Shown: positions 17,919 through 27,572, counted from the stretch's first letter. The stretch: DNA of 64,000 nucleotides from an uncultured Sphingobacteriaceae bacterium (GCA_946480915.1 CAMLLO010000020.1:1-64000); one strand, 5' to 3'. The notes: a model not told the origin generated them from the letters alone. Numbers and translations are program-made.

Positions 17919-19082
17919 ATGAATCAGAAAATCTGGCTTTCCTCTCCACACATGGGAGGAAATGAATCTCTCTATGTGAAAAATGCTTTTGAGACCAACT
18001 GGATAGCACCGCTGGGTCCTCATGTTGATGGTTTTGAAAGAGACTTAGAGGCTTACTTCGGCGGTAACACTCAAGTTGCTGCGTTAAATTCGGGCACTTC
18101 AGCATTACACCTGGCCCTGATTATTTTAGGAGTTAAGTCCGGAGACGAAGTTTTATGTCAATCATTAACATTTTCAGCTTCCGCAAATCCGATAAAATAT
18201 CAGGGAGCAACACCCATTTTTATCGATAGCGAAGAAAACACATGGAACATGTCTCCTGAATTTTTACAGATAGCTATAATGGACCGGATGGCAAAGGGGA
18301 AAAAGCCAAAGGCTATTATAGTAGTTCACCTGTACGGAATGCCGGCACAAATTGACCGGATTGTAGAAATCGGAGCTACTTATGGAATTCCTGTTATTGA
18401 AGATGCTGCAGAAGCTCTAGGCTCAACATACAAGGGGAAGAAACTTGGGACTTTTGGAGATATTAGTATTTTATCGTTCAATGGAAATAAGATCATTACT
18501 ACTTCTGGGGGAGGAGCAATGCTCTCTTCAAACAAAGAGTGGATTGCTAAAGCGAAATTCTTAGCTACTCAGGCACGCGATTCCGCTCCATACTATCAAC
18601 ACTCGCAAATTGGCTACAATTACCGGATGAGTAATGTTTGTGCGAGTATTGGACGAGGACAGATGGAAGTCCTGCTCTTACGTGTTTCTCAGAGGCGCAA
18701 AAATTTCAGTCTCTATCAACAACATTTGTCATCTATTCCCGGTATTCAGTTTCAAAACGAACAGAATGGCGATTACTTTTCTAACCACTGGTTAAGTGCG
18801 ATAACCATTGAAGAAGATGAGGGCAGTATGAATAATATCGATATATGCCTGGCCCTGGAAAAAGAAAATATTGAAGCCAGGCCAATCTGGAAGCCAATGC
18901 ATTTACAACCTGTTTTTGCCCGAAATTTGTTTTATGGTGATCAAACCAGCGATCGGCTGTTTAAAAAAGGTTTATGCTTACCTTCCGGCTCTAATTTAAC
19001 CGAGCACGAAATCCTCAGGGTGATTAAAAGTGTTAAAAAATGTTTTTCTGAGCGCTTGAAACGTTTTCCGGCCGTCGCATAA
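17919..19082 (+). CDS. DegT/DnrJ/EryC1-family sugar aminotransferase (PglE-like)
   Basis: A 387-aa PLP enzyme from ATG 17919 (an upstream GTG at 17853 would add a poorly coded leader). The N-terminus WLSSPHMGGNE matches family members that begin with S-PH-GG. Further marks are LNSGTSALHLAL, QSLTFSASANPI, VVHLYGMPAQID, IEDAAEALGS and the PLP lysine in SFNGNKIITTSGGG (Lys191). Such enzymes aminate the 4-keto sugar made by a 4,6-dehydratase, which is encoded next at 19321. The product would be a 4-amino-4,6-dideoxy sugar nucleotide. Confidence 0.88.
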   Translation: MNQKIWLSSPHMGGNESLYVKNAFETNWIAPLGPHVDGFERDLEAYFGGNTQVAALNSGTSALHLALIILGVKSGDEVLCQSLTFSASANPIKYQGATPIFIDSEENTWNMSPEFLQIAIMDRMAKGKKPKAIIVVHLYGMPAQIDRIVEIGATYGIPVIEDAAEALGSTYKGKKLGTFGDISILSFNGNKIITTSGGGAMLSSNKEWIAKAKFLATQARDSAPYYQHSQIGYNYRMSNVCASIGRGQMEVLLLRVSQRRKNFSLYQQHLSSIPGIQFQNEQNGDYFSNHWLSAITIEEDEGSMNNIDICLALEKENIEARPIWKPMHLQPVFARNLFYGDQTSDRLFKKGLCLPSGSNLTEHEILRVIKSVKKCFSERLKRFPAVA

Positions 19083-19320
19083 TCCTCCAATACCGTTAAA
19101 ACCTTCTTGAACAAACCTAAAGGCTATATCCAATTTTGCGTTTTTTAGGTAATTAAAGGATGCTATCTGAATACTGATTCTTCATACTGATCCGTAGGAA
19201 GATCTAAGTAGTCTTTATTCTTACGGCCTGTTTCAGTAATGGACGGCCGGATATTATCCGCATCACTACATTTTCTTATAAATAGACCTTATTTTCTTAA
19301 TTCTTCTAAATCATCTGACC

Positions 19321-21294
19321 ATGATACAAACATTTTTATTTGGGAAAGCACAGAGTCGTTGGCTTATTTTATTGATCGACCTTGTTCTTGTAACCTGGGC
19401 GTTTTTTCTTTCATTCTTATTAGCCACCAGGTTTAGGTTTTTAGAGATATTCACTTTTGAATATTTATCATATTTAGGTCTGTATTGCTTTATAACGATG
19501 CTTGTTTTTATTGTTATGAAAATTCATACAGGCATAATAAGATACTCAAATACTGAAGATATATTTACCATCTTTTCGGCCACTCTGTTATGCAATGTCT
19601 TTTTTTGGCTTGCTATTCAAACTCCCTTGGAACAATCAGAGCGATTTGCTGATCTGCAGCTTAAGCAGGTAATAATTTTCAATTTTTTCATTTCATCAAC
19701 TTTGCTGATAATGTTCCGCCTTGTGGTAAAAAACATTTACACCTTTTATACCGGACTTAAAAGAGAACAGGTTAAACCGATTATTATTTATGGTTCAGAT
19801 CGTTCTTCCGTTCTCATAAAACAGGCGTTCGAAGATCATCCGGAAATTAAATACGAAGTTCTGGGGTTTATTGATGATGACCTGGATAAAGTGGGTAAAT
19901 ATATTGAACAAAAGAAAGTTTTTAAATCCTCGTCAATAAAACTTTTAAAGGCTAAATACGCCTATGCAGAACTAGTTGTAAACAGCAACTGCCTAAATGT
20001 AAACGGCAAAAAACAAGCTATTGAAGAATGCATTGAACAGGGAATCAAAGTGCTTACTGTTCCGCCTGCAGACCAGTGGTTAAATGGTCATCTTAGCCTA
20101 AATCAGATTGCTGATCTGAAAATCGAAGATCTTTTACAACGACGTCCCATAGTTTTAAATAAAGCCAATGTTCTTAATGAACTTTCAGGCAAGAGAATCT
20201 TAATTACTGGTGCCGCAGGTTCTATTGGTTCTGAAATTGTTCGGCAGGTGATAACTTATAACCCAGAACTGGTGGTCTTATGCGATCAGGCTGAATCTCC
20301 TTTGCATGAGTTACAACTCGAACTGGAAGACAACTGCATGTCGGAAAATATAAAAGTGTGTGTCGGGAATATTCAAAACTTTAAAACAATGCACGGAATA
20401 TTTAAGTCGTATAGCCCGCAAATTGTTTTTCATGCAGCGGCTTATAAGCACGTCCCAATGATGGAAAATAATCCATGCGAAGCCATTCTGGATAATGTAC
20501 TAGGCACCAAAAATATCGCAGACATATCGGTTCAATTTGGAGTTGAAAAATTCATCATGATATCTACCGATAAGGCGGTGAACCCAACTAATGTTATGGG
20601 AGCGTCGAAGCGTTTGGCCGAAATGTATATTCAATCTTTAAATAATCTGGAAGATGGTAATCAGCGTGAAACCGGGTTTCTTCAGGATATTTTGTTAAAA
20701 AACAGCAGCAGTTCTATAGGTTTTCAAACCAAGTTTATAACTACTCGATTTGGTAATGTCCTGGGTTCTAATGGTTCGGTAATTCCCCGGTTCAAAGCTC
20801 AGATTGAACGCGGAGGTCCTGTTACGGTTACCCACCCTGAGATAACCCGTTATTTTATGACAATAAAAGAATCCGTGCAATTAGTGCTCGAAGCGGCTGC
20901 AATGGGTAAGGGGGGCGAGATTTTTATCTTTGACATGGGCGAACCGGTTAAAATTGCCGACCTGGCAAGAAATATGATCAAGCTTACCGGACTAAGACCA
21001 GGTAAAGACGTTAAAATTGAGTTTACCGGCTTACGTCCCGGCGAAAAGTTATACGAGGAACTCCTAAATAAAGAAGAATACACCATTCCGACACATCATC
21101 AGAAAATTAAAATTTCGCGCGTTATTTTGTATCCATACGAATACATACAGCAAAAGATTAACGAGTTAATTAAATTGAATGATTGCGCCAATGAGAATGA
21201 GATTGTGAGTAAAATGAAAGAGATAATTCCAGAATTTAAAAGCAATAATTCCCGATTTGAAGAACTTGATTTAATTCTGGAAAATCAAGATTAA
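19321..21294 (+). CDS. Membrane nucleoside-diphosphate-sugar 4,6-dehydratase (CapD/PglF/WbpM type)
   Basis: A 657-aa protein. The first 135 residues hold about four membrane helices, followed by a CoA-binding-like Rossmann domain (about 150-270) and a catalytic SDR domain starting at ILITGAAGSIGSE (about residue 295). The active site has the ISTDKAVNPTNVMGASKR pattern; Met replaces the usual Tyr of YxxxK, as in the large FlaA1/CapD enzymes. The C-terminus carries FTGLRPGEKLYEELL. Probable substrate is UDP-GlcNAc, giving UDP-4-keto-6-deoxy-GlcNAc for the adjacent aminotransferase. These enzymes are inner-membrane proteins with a cytoplasmic catalytic domain. Confidence 0.9.
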   Translation: MIQTFLFGKAQSRWLILLIDLVLVTWAFFLSFLLATRFRFLEIFTFEYLSYLGLYCFITMLVFIVMKIHTGIIRYSNTEDIFTIFSATLLCNVFFWLAIQTPLEQSERFADLQLKQVIIFNFFISSTLLIMFRLVVKNIYTFYTGLKREQVKPIIIYGSDRSSVLIKQAFEDHPEIKYEVLGFIDDDLDKVGKYIEQKKVFKSSSIKLLKAKYAYAELVVNSNCLNVNGKKQAIEECIEQGIKVLTVPPADQWLNGHLSLNQIADLKIEDLLQRRPIVLNKANVLNELSGKRILITGAAGSIGSEIVRQVITYNPELVVLCDQAESPLHELQLELEDNCMSENIKVCVGNIQNFKTMHGIFKSYSPQIVFHAAAYKHVPMMENNPCEAILDNVLGTKNIADISVQFGVEKFIMISTDKAVNPTNVMGASKRLAEMYIQSLNNLEDGNQRETGFLQDILLKNSSSSIGFQTKFITTRFGNVLGSNGSVIPRFKAQIERGGPVTVTHPEITRYFMTIKESVQLVLEAAAMGKGGEIFIFDMGEPVKIADLARNMIKLTGLRPGKDVKIEFTGLRPGEKLYEELLNKEEYTIPTHHQKIKISRVILYPYEYIQQKINELIKLNDCANENEIVSKMKEIIPEFKSNNSRFEELDLILENQD

Positions 21295-21416
21295 TCTTCG
21301 TTCTAATTTTCTTCTTTAATGACGAAGAATGCTTATGGACTGCTTACTACCAAACCTGCTAAACAAACCGACCTCTTCATTTGCGAAGTTGTAAACCTGC
21401 TTATTTCAAATAGTAT

Positions 21417-21815
21417 ATGAATGAGGATATCCATGTTGGAGAAATGATCGAAGAAGTTATTCGGTCCAATCGGCTCAGCATCAGCGATGTTGCGAGAAAA
21501 ATCCATGTAAACAGACGATCTGTATACAATTGGTTTAAACAGAAATCTTTACGGCCTTACACATTACATCGAATTTGTTATGTTTTGGTGTATGATTTTT
21601 CTGTAAAACTTCCCGATTACTTCAAGGAACAATTTATACAAAACAAGGATTTTGCTCTGGCCACATCAGAAAAAAAGATTGATGTTGAAACTAACACCGA
21701 ATCTAATTCTGTACAGTACTGGATCAATAAGTATATATACCTGCTTGAAAAATACAATGAAACTTTAGCCAAGGGCGTACCCAAGGAAGAAAGATCAGAA
21801 AAGAAAAACAAGTAA
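21417..21815 (+). CDS. Small HTH DNA-binding protein
   Basis: A 132-aa protein whose first 60 residues form a Cro/C1-like helix-turn-helix: MIEEVIRSNRLSISDVARKI and HVNRRSVYNWFKQ, with VNRRSVYNWF as the likely recognition helix. The rest is charged (Lys/Glu-rich) with a possible short coiled coil near YINKYIYLLEKYNETL. It is the last gene of the glycan run, 120 bp after the dehydratase, and a strong terminator follows at 21933. It may regulate the locus, but no target is known. Confidence 0.65.
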   Translation: MNEDIHVGEMIEEVIRSNRLSISDVARKIHVNRRSVYNWFKQKSLRPYTLHRICYVLVYDFSVKLPDYFKEQFIQNKDFALATSEKKIDVETNTESNSVQYWINKYIYLLEKYNETLAKGVPKEERSEKKNK

Positions 21816-22164
21816 TTATCATAGTCTTCTCAATTTAGCTCTTATTTTTTCTGGAAAGTGATTTTAATCCCTGCATTTACCTCTAATATCAATTTATCGA
21901 ATCACAAAAAGATTAAATAGGAGTTTTCCCGCCCTCGAGGGATCCAAACCTCGAGGTTTTTAACAAAAGGCTTTAAATAAAATCTCTTTCAGTACATAAT
22001 TTTAGAAGCTGTTACGGATTTGAACCAACATGCAATTAGTTTTTTATTAACTGAACAAAACATTTTATAATCTGTATTGTAATTATTGATATATTTAAAA
22101 AAAATACAGACTTATATATTATTAATTAATTCAACTCCTCTGATACTCACCCAATTAATTTCAC
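21816..22164. other. Intergenic region with terminator and long AT-rich leader
   Basis: Holds the terminator at 21933-21962, then about 200 bp of AT-rich DNA before the RNA-binding protein gene. The last 120 bp include poly-A and alternating AT tracts (TATATATTATTAATTAATT) that could form an unstructured leader. Cold-inducible RRM genes often have long leaders, but nothing here proves such control. Confidence 0.45.
21933..21962 (+). terminator. Intrinsic terminator ending the glycan operon
   Basis: CCTCGAGG (21933-21940) pairs with CCTCGAGG (21949-21956), each half being self-complementary, around an 8-nt loop and followed by TTTTT. It lies 118 bp after the HTH gene. Confidence 0.75.
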
Positions 22165-22581
22165 ATGAATATTTTTGTTGCCAGCCTGCCTTATCAGCTT
22201 GAAGAAGCTGATGTAAGAGAGACTTTCGAAGAATTCGGAACAGTTTCTTCAGTTAAACTAATCCTGGATAAAGAAACAGGAAAAAAAAGAGGATTTGGAT
22301 TTGTAGAAATGCCAGACGATCAAGAAGCTCAGAAAGCTATAACCGAACTGAATGGTTTGGAAGTTTTCGGCCGAACGATATCGGTTTCTAAAGCTGAAGA
22401 CAAACGAGAAAGCAGCCCTCGTCCTCAAAGAACATTTTCAAGCCCTGATAGAAGTGGAGGCGGTGGATACAAAGGTGGCAATGGTGGAGGAGGATATAGT
22501 AAAGGTGGAGGCTCAGGTCGCGGAGATTATAATAAATCTGGAAACAGAGATCGAAATAAAGAAGATGGAAATCGATGGTAA
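22165..22581 (+). CDS. RRM-domain RNA-binding protein
   Basis: A 138-aa protein. Residues 1-80 form one RNA recognition motif with both RNP signatures: RNP2 NIFVASLPY and RNP1 KKRGFGFVEM. The C-terminal 55 residues are Gly/Arg/Ser-rich (GGGGYKGGNGGGG), a disordered RNA-binding tail. This is the architecture of cyanobacterial and Bacteroidota cold-shock-type RNA-binding proteins, which act as RNA chaperones. It is a monocistronic gene with its own terminator directly after the stop codon. Confidence 0.9.
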   Translation: MNIFVASLPYQLEEADVRETFEEFGTVSSVKLILDKETGKKRGFGFVEMPDDQEAQKAITELNGLEVFGRTISVSKAEDKRESSPRPQRTFSSPDRSGGGGYKGGNGGGGYSKGGGSGRGDYNKSGNRDRNKEDGNRW

Positions 22582-22613
22582 AAAAAGAGGTGAGAAATCA
22601 CCTCTTTTTTTTT
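22581..22613 (+). terminator. Intrinsic terminator of the RRM gene
   Basis: A 13-bp stem, AAAAAAGAGGTGA with TCACCTCTTTTTT, around a GAAA loop, continuing into a T run. It begins at the last base of the stop codon. Confidence 0.9.
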
Positions 22614-22691
22614 GCCTTTATTTTAAAATGGATCTGATTAATTTAAAATCTCTTAATTTAGCAACCAATTGATTCTTTAATTCCTTAATAC

Positions 22692-23117
22692 ATGAGAAAA
22701 ATTTATTTGTTATTACTATGTGTAGTTATGACAAACATAGTAAATGGCCAATCCAAGGCTGAAAGTAAAGTTGCAGCTGCTGTAGAAAATTTGAAACAAG
22801 CGATGCTTAGCGGAAACAGGTCAGCATTAAATGATATTGCAGCAAATGATCTTAGTTATGGCCACTCTAGTGGGAAGATCGAAAATAAGACAGCATTTGT
22901 AGAGAGCATTGCAAGCGGTAAATCCGACTTTGTTACACTCGACTTGAACGATCAAACCATTAAGGTTTCGGGTAAAACAGCCTTAGTAAGGCATAAACTT
23001 TCTGCTCAAACAAACGACAATGGTAAGCCGGGCACGGTAAATCTTGGAGTGTTATTAGTATTCCAAAAACAAAAAGGTGCTTGGAAATTATTGGGACGTC
23101 AGGCTTTTAAACTATAA
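22692..23117 (+). CDS. Secreted NTF2-like (SnoaL/DUF4440-type) protein
   Basis: A 141-aa protein with a cleavable signal peptide (MRKIYLLLLCVVMTNIVNGQ, cleavage likely near residue 20). The mature part follows the DUF4440/NTF2-like pattern: an N-terminal helix VAAAVENLKQAMLSG, then LNDIAANDLSYGHSSG and a closing WKLLGRQAFKL strand. Many members are periplasmic proteins of unknown function, with a cone-shaped fold that can bind small ligands. It is followed by a terminator and has no evident operon partner. Confidence 0.75.
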   Translation: MRKIYLLLLCVVMTNIVNGQSKAESKVAAAVENLKQAMLSGNRSALNDIAANDLSYGHSSGKIENKTAFVESIASGKSDFVTLDLNDQTIKVSGKTALVRHKLSAQTNDNGKPGTVNLGVLLVFQKQKGAWKLLGRQAFKL

Positions 23118-23155
23118 ATCCATTTTGGACCTATAGTTATTCGATAATCAACTAT

Positions 23156-23187
23156 AAAGCCGGGAAACACCTGGCTTTCTTTTTTTA
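23156..23187 (+). terminator. Intrinsic terminator after the NTF2-like gene
   Basis: AAAGCCGG (23157-23163 region) pairs with CTGGCTTT (23171-23178), with one G-T pair, followed by CTTTTTTTT. Confidence 0.8.
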
Positions 23188-23203
23188 ATCTATACTTATT
23201 TTT

Positions 23204-24151
23204 ATGAAAATAGTTGCAGTAGACGCGTATACATTGAATCCCGGCGATCTTTCGTGGGATAAGATTGGCGGATTATCTGAAATGAAACTTTTTGAACGCA
23301 CGAGTTCGGCCGAGGTGATTGATAGATGTATTGATGCAGATATTATTCTAACGAATAAAGTAGCATTCGATAAAAACATCCTTGAACAATTACCAAATCT
23401 TAAATTGATCGCTGTTACAGCTACCGGATTCAATATTATCGATACAGACACTGCTCGCCAAAAGGGTATAAGTGTGTGCAACGTACCTGATTATGGAACG
23501 GATTCAGTAGCTCAGCATACTTTTGCCTTTATACTCGAACTAGTAAATCAGGTTGGGTTGCATTCGGCATCCGTTCATCAAGGTGCTTGGGTAAAATCGC
23601 CTGATTTTAGCTATGCTTTAAGTCCTCTAACTGAGTTAAAAGATAAATGCATAGGATTTGTTGGATTTGGAAGTATTGGACGTAGAACGGCAGAAATAGC
23701 AAAAGCTTTCGGAATGCGCGTATTTTATCATACTCCCCAGAAAAAGGATACTGATTTAGGCGAATACAAAGACCTGAATTCCCTTTTTAGTGAGAGCGAT
23801 TTTATATCTCTTCATCTACCTCTAAAAGCAGACAACAAAAGCTTCGTTAATAAAAATTTGATAGAAAAAATGAAAAAAAATGCCTTTCTTATCAATACAG
23901 CACGAGGGCAACTGATCAATGAACAGGATTTGGCTGATGCTTTAAATTCTGGTAGGATAGCAGGTGCAGCTTTAGACGTATTATCAACCGAACCGCCCGC
24001 TGCAGATAATCCTTTATTAACTGCAAAAAATTGCATAATCACACCGCACAATGCATGGATGAGCAAAGAGGCCAGAACCAGGATTATGGAAATAACCTTT
24101 CAAAATATCAAAGCCTTTTTAGGCGGAAAGCCTATAAACCAAGTAAATTAA
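23204..24151 (+). CDS. D-2-hydroxyacid dehydrogenase (NAD-dependent)
   Basis: A 315-aa enzyme of the D-isomer 2-hydroxyacid dehydrogenase family, which interconverts 2-keto and 2-hydroxy acids. The NAD-binding motif GFVGFGSIGRRTAEIA is near residue 150, followed by SDFISLHLPLKADN and NAFLINTARGQLINEQDL with the catalytic Arg. GAALDVLSTEPP supplies the Glu and TPHNAWMSKEAR the catalytic His. The final motif AWMS is typical of the glycerate/hydroxypyruvate reductase subgroup. The exact substrate is not certain. Its start lies just after the preceding terminator. Confidence 0.88.
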   Translation: MKIVAVDAYTLNPGDLSWDKIGGLSEMKLFERTSSAEVIDRCIDADIILTNKVAFDKNILEQLPNLKLIAVTATGFNIIDTDTARQKGISVCNVPDYGTDSVAQHTFAFILELVNQVGLHSASVHQGAWVKSPDFSYALSPLTELKDKCIGFVGFGSIGRRTAEIAKAFGMRVFYHTPQKKDTDLGEYKDLNSLFSESDFISLHLPLKADNKSFVNKNLIEKMKKNAFLINTARGQLINEQDLADALNSGRIAGAALDVLSTEPPAADNPLLTAKNCIITPHNAWMSKEARTRIMEITFQNIKAFLGGKPINQVN

Positions 24152-24178
24152 TCTCAATAAAGCGATTGCTGATTAGAA

Positions 24179-24211
24179 AAGTTTGACAACTTTTAGAAAG
24201 TTGTCAAACTT
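24179..24211. terminator. Perfect palindromic hairpin between convergent genes
   Basis: AAGTTTGACAACTTT (24179-24193) is the exact complement of AAAGTTGTCAAACTT (24197-24211), a 15-bp stem with a 3-nt loop. It lies between the stops of the dehydrogenase (24151) and the mutase (24245), so it probably serves both strands. The T run after the stem is weak, so it could also be a repetitive palindromic element. Confidence 0.65.
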
Positions 24212-24244
24212 AAACGGAACGAATTTCATTGTGGTATTAAAAAA

Positions 24245-25981
24245 TTATACCGCTAGATCTTTCATTATCACACTAACTTTTTCATCTAGTTGTTTATCAA
24301 CTTCTTTATACATTGATTTATTAGTCAAAGGTGCTTTTACGCTGCAATAAAACTTGATTTTAGGTTCTGTACCTGATGGACGGGCAGAAATAATGCAGCC
24401 GTCTTCGGTAATAAATTGCAGGACATCAGATTTCGGGAAATCCAGTGTTTTAGTTGAACCCGAACTTAGATCAGTTTCTTTCTGCAATTCATAGTCTTTT
24501 AGCAAAGTCACTTTTGATCCGCCGAGACTCGCAGGTGGGTTATTCCTAAAGCGTTCCATCATTTCCTTAATTTCTTCAGCACCACTTTTTCCTGTCTTAG
24601 TTACAGATACCAGTTTTTCCTTATAAAACCCATACTGCTCATACATAGAAAGCATAGCATCAAACAAACTGCTTCCTTTATCCTTGTAATAGGCTGTCAT
24701 TTCTGCTATAAAAGCAGCTGATATCACTGCATCTTTATCCCGTACCAGTTCGCCAATCAGGTAGCCGTAGCTTTCTTCACCACCACCTATAAAGGTTTTC
24801 TTTCCCGAAAGGCTCGTCATTAATTCACCAATATATTTGAATCCGGTTAAGGTGTTAAAGCATTCAACATTTTTAGATCTGGCAATCTCGTCAATAATGT
24901 ACGAGGTTACAATTGTCTTAACTATATATTCATTTCCGGTAAGCTTACCTCTTTCCTCCCAGGCTGTTAACAAATAATTTATTAATAAACTCCCCGTTTG
25001 ATTTCCGTTTAAAAGAATAAACTCGCCGTCATTATTCTTCACAGCAATTCCAACGCGATCAGCATCCGGATCTGTAGCCAGAATTAAGTCAGCATCGGTT
25101 TCTTTCCCCTTCGCCAGGGCGAGAGTTAACGCTTCCTTCTCCTCCGGATTAGGATAAACCACCGTTGGGAAATTTCCATCAGGTTTAATCTGTTCTTCGA
25201 CAAGAATTACATTATTGAAACCAAAGCGCTCTAAAGCCTGCGGTACGAGGGTAATCCCGGTTCCATGAATTGGAGAGAATACTATTTTAAGATTAGCCTG
25301 GCGTTTTATTGCTTCCGGAGAAACCGAAAGTTCTGTGATTTTATCAAGATAAAGTTTGTCTATTTCCTCGCCAAGGAGTTCAATATTGGCTTCAACACGA
25401 TTGAATTTGACGGCGTCAATACTACTGATTTGCGCTACTTCATTCATTACCATTTTATCGTCAGGCGAGACAAACTGGCCGCCATCAGCTCCGTAAGCTT
25501 TGTATCCGTTATATTCTTTCGGATTATGTGAAGCAGTTAACATCACCCCGCTGCGGCATCCCAATTCTCTGATCGCGAACGAAAGGAGAGGAGTGGGCCT
25601 TAACTCTTTAAAGAAATAAACATGAATTCCATTTGCAGAAAAAACTTCTGCAGTAATATTTGCGAAATAATCTGAATTGTTCCGACTGTCGTGTGCAACT
25701 GCTACTTTAATTTCCTCCCCAGGATATTTCTTTAAAAGATAATTACAAAGACCCTGGGTTGCAGTTCCGATTGTATACTTATTTATTCTGTTTGAGCCAT
25801 TTCCCATCAAACCTCTTAGACCACCTGTTCCGAATTCCAGATCCTTATAAAATGAATCCGTTAATTCTGTGAAGGATTTCCCATCTAAAAGTTTCTGAAT
25901 GTCGCTTTTGGTTTCGGGGTCATAGCTCCCCTGAAGCCAGTTATTGATTTTTTGTAGTACAGATGGCTCTAATTCGTGCAT
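24245..25981 (-). CDS. Phospho-sugar mutase (phosphoglucomutase/phosphomannomutase)
   Basis: A 578-aa alpha-D-phosphohexomutase interconverting hexose-1- and hexose-6-phosphates through a phosphoserine. The active-site loop TASHNPKEYNGYKAY is near residue 145. The metal-binding loop ATDPDADRVGIA, the sugar-binding GGEESYGY and the phosphate-binding RPSGTEPKIKFY follow in the standard order. The length matches the long (PGM2-like) class. It could supply glucose-1-phosphate or mannose-1-phosphate for nucleotide sugars of the neighbouring glycan loci, besides central metabolism. It is a single gene on the minus strand. Confidence 0.92.
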   Translation of the reverse strand: MHELEPSVLQKINNWLQGSYDPETKSDIQKLLDGKSFTELTDSFYKDLEFGTGGLRGLMGNGSNRINKYTIGTATQGLCNYLLKKYPGEEIKVAVAHDSRNNSDYFANITAEVFSANGIHVYFFKELRPTPLLSFAIRELGCRSGVMLTASHNPKEYNGYKAYGADGGQFVSPDDKMVMNEVAQISSIDAVKFNRVEANIELLGEEIDKLYLDKITELSVSPEAIKRQANLKIVFSPIHGTGITLVPQALERFGFNNVILVEEQIKPDGNFPTVVYPNPEEKEALTLALAKGKETDADLILATDPDADRVGIAVKNNDGEFILLNGNQTGSLLINYLLTAWEERGKLTGNEYIVKTIVTSYIIDEIARSKNVECFNTLTGFKYIGELMTSLSGKKTFIGGGEESYGYLIGELVRDKDAVISAAFIAEMTAYYKDKGSSLFDAMLSMYEQYGFYKEKLVSVTKTGKSGAEEIKEMMERFRNNPPASLGGSKVTLLKDYELQKETDLSSGSTKTLDFPKSDVLQFITEDGCIISARPSGTEPKIKFYCSVKAPLTNKSMYKEVDKQLDEKVSVIMKDLAV

Positions 25982-26353
25982 ATATATAATTAATTTTATT
26001 AAACCTAATTTGCTTGCAAGTATACAAAGATTATGAAATAGCTAATGGTTAAAAATACGTTCCCAAGTTTCATTGTAACCTTTATTTGATTATTGTTATA
26101 GGTAAAGTTTTTTGCTTTTGATAATGGGATAATTTTTCTCAAACTAATGATTTTAATTCTCAATTGTCTTGTTGGAAATCATTAAAACTCCTCATTATAT
26201 GCTTCTTACCACCAGCAAAACACAAATATTCTAGGTTTGTTTAGCTAGGCATTCGTTTTGACAGAAAGTTGAATCAATAGGGGAATTAAAATAACTGCTT
26301 AGGATCTACAGTATTTTGCTTATGGACGAACTGATTCTTTTTACGATTGGAAT
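25982..26353. other. AT-rich divergent intergenic region
   Basis: A 372-bp gap between two divergently transcribed genes. No RNA gene or hairpin stands out. On the minus strand a TTTG followed about 17 nt later by TAGGTTTA, close to 26000, is a plausible mutase promoter. GC is low throughout, as in the next gene. Confidence 0.45.
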
Positions 26354-27457
26354 ATGATAAAGGTTTTCAATAAATCAAAAGTATATGTTTGCTGCTTCAG
26401 ACATATCATAACTGGTGGGGTCGAGCTCGCTCATCAACTTGTTAGCGTGCTCAATGATAACAATGTTGATGCCTATGTGGTTTATGTAGACGACAAAGGT
26501 GATATTGTTAATGCAGATATTCCAAAGGAATATGCTCAATACAATGTAAAAGTGTCTTCAACAATTGAAAATAATACGAAAAACGTCCTAGTAATGTTTG
26601 AAGCTGTTTTTCATATTTATAGAAGATTTAAGAAATGTCAGCTTATATTTTGGTGGCTAAGTGTAGATAATTTCTATACCTGCTCAAGTCATTTTTTAAG
26701 CCTGAAAGACTATTTTAAACGTGGAATAAAAGAAGGGTTCTACCAGTTTTTTAAGAGGATATATAGATTAATAGTTAAACAAAAGAATACTTTTACCGGT
26801 AATTTTTCACTTAAAGAATTAAGTAAAACTAACTCCTTAAATTGTTATCAATCTGTTTATGCCCAGCAATTTTTATTAAAACATAATTTCTCAGAAGTCC
26901 TTCCTTTGTCAGATTACATTCATACTGATTTTACTCCGGACAGGAATAAAATATCTCGCGAGGATAAAATTTTATATAACCCTAAAAAAGGACTTGCTTT
27001 TACGCAAAAAATACAAAAAGCCACACCTCATTTAAAATGGGTCAAGTTACAAGGAATGTCAAGAGCAGAATTGCAAGAGCAATTCCAAACAAGTAAATTA
27101 TATATAGATTTTGGAAATCATCCTGGGAAAGATAGAATACCAAGGGAAGCTGCGATAAACGGTTGTTGTGTTTTAACAAATCAAAGAGGATCTGCCAAAT
27201 ATTTTGAAGATATAGCTATTCCAAGAAAATTTAAAATAAACGATAGTAAGATATCAAGGAAAGAAATTATTAATAAAATAGAGGAAGTCTTAGTAGATTA
27301 TAATTCTTGCAATAAGGAATTTGAATTTTACAGAAAACGAATTTTAGAAGAGAAATCGATTTTCGAATCACAGGTGAAGCATATTTTTAACATTGAAGAT
27401 GTGTCGATAGATGAGTCCGTAAGTGTTTTAGAGATTTTAAAATTTGAACCTTTTTAA
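26354..27457 (+). CDS. Glycosyltransferase-like protein
   Basis: A 367-aa AT-rich gene. The N-terminus has a GGVELAHQLVSVLN segment, matching the acceptor domain of GT-B transferases, and the C-terminal part reads YIDFGNHPGKDRIPREAAINGCCVLTN, the donor-site E-x-A-type region of GT4-like enzymes. The middle region is basic and divergent, so family assignment is tentative. The gene is followed by an O-acyltransferase and SGNH-like pair, suggesting an accessory glycan-modification patch. Base composition is noticeably more AT-rich than the housekeeping genes, which may indicate transfer. Confidence 0.65.
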   Translation: MIKVFNKSKVYVCCFRHIITGGVELAHQLVSVLNDNNVDAYVVYVDDKGDIVNADIPKEYAQYNVKVSSTIENNTKNVLVMFEAVFHIYRRFKKCQLIFWWLSVDNFYTCSSHFLSLKDYFKRGIKEGFYQFFKRIYRLIVKQKNTFTGNFSLKELSKTNSLNCYQSVYAQQFLLKHNFSEVLPLSDYIHTDFTPDRNKISREDKILYNPKKGLAFTQKIQKATPHLKWVKLQGMSRAELQEQFQTSKLYIDFGNHPGKDRIPREAAINGCCVLTNQRGSAKYFEDIAIPRKFKINDSKISRKEIINKIEEVLVDYNSCNKEFEFYRKRILEEKSIFESQVKHIFNIEDVSIDESVSVLEILKFEPF

Positions 27458-27572
27458 TAATGGGTTCGATAATCGTCTTAACGGATTAAGAATAAATTCT
27501 ACTGACTGGATTTTATAGCCGAAGTTTATTATTGACTCTCTATTCATAACTATTAGAAGATTTTAAAGGATT

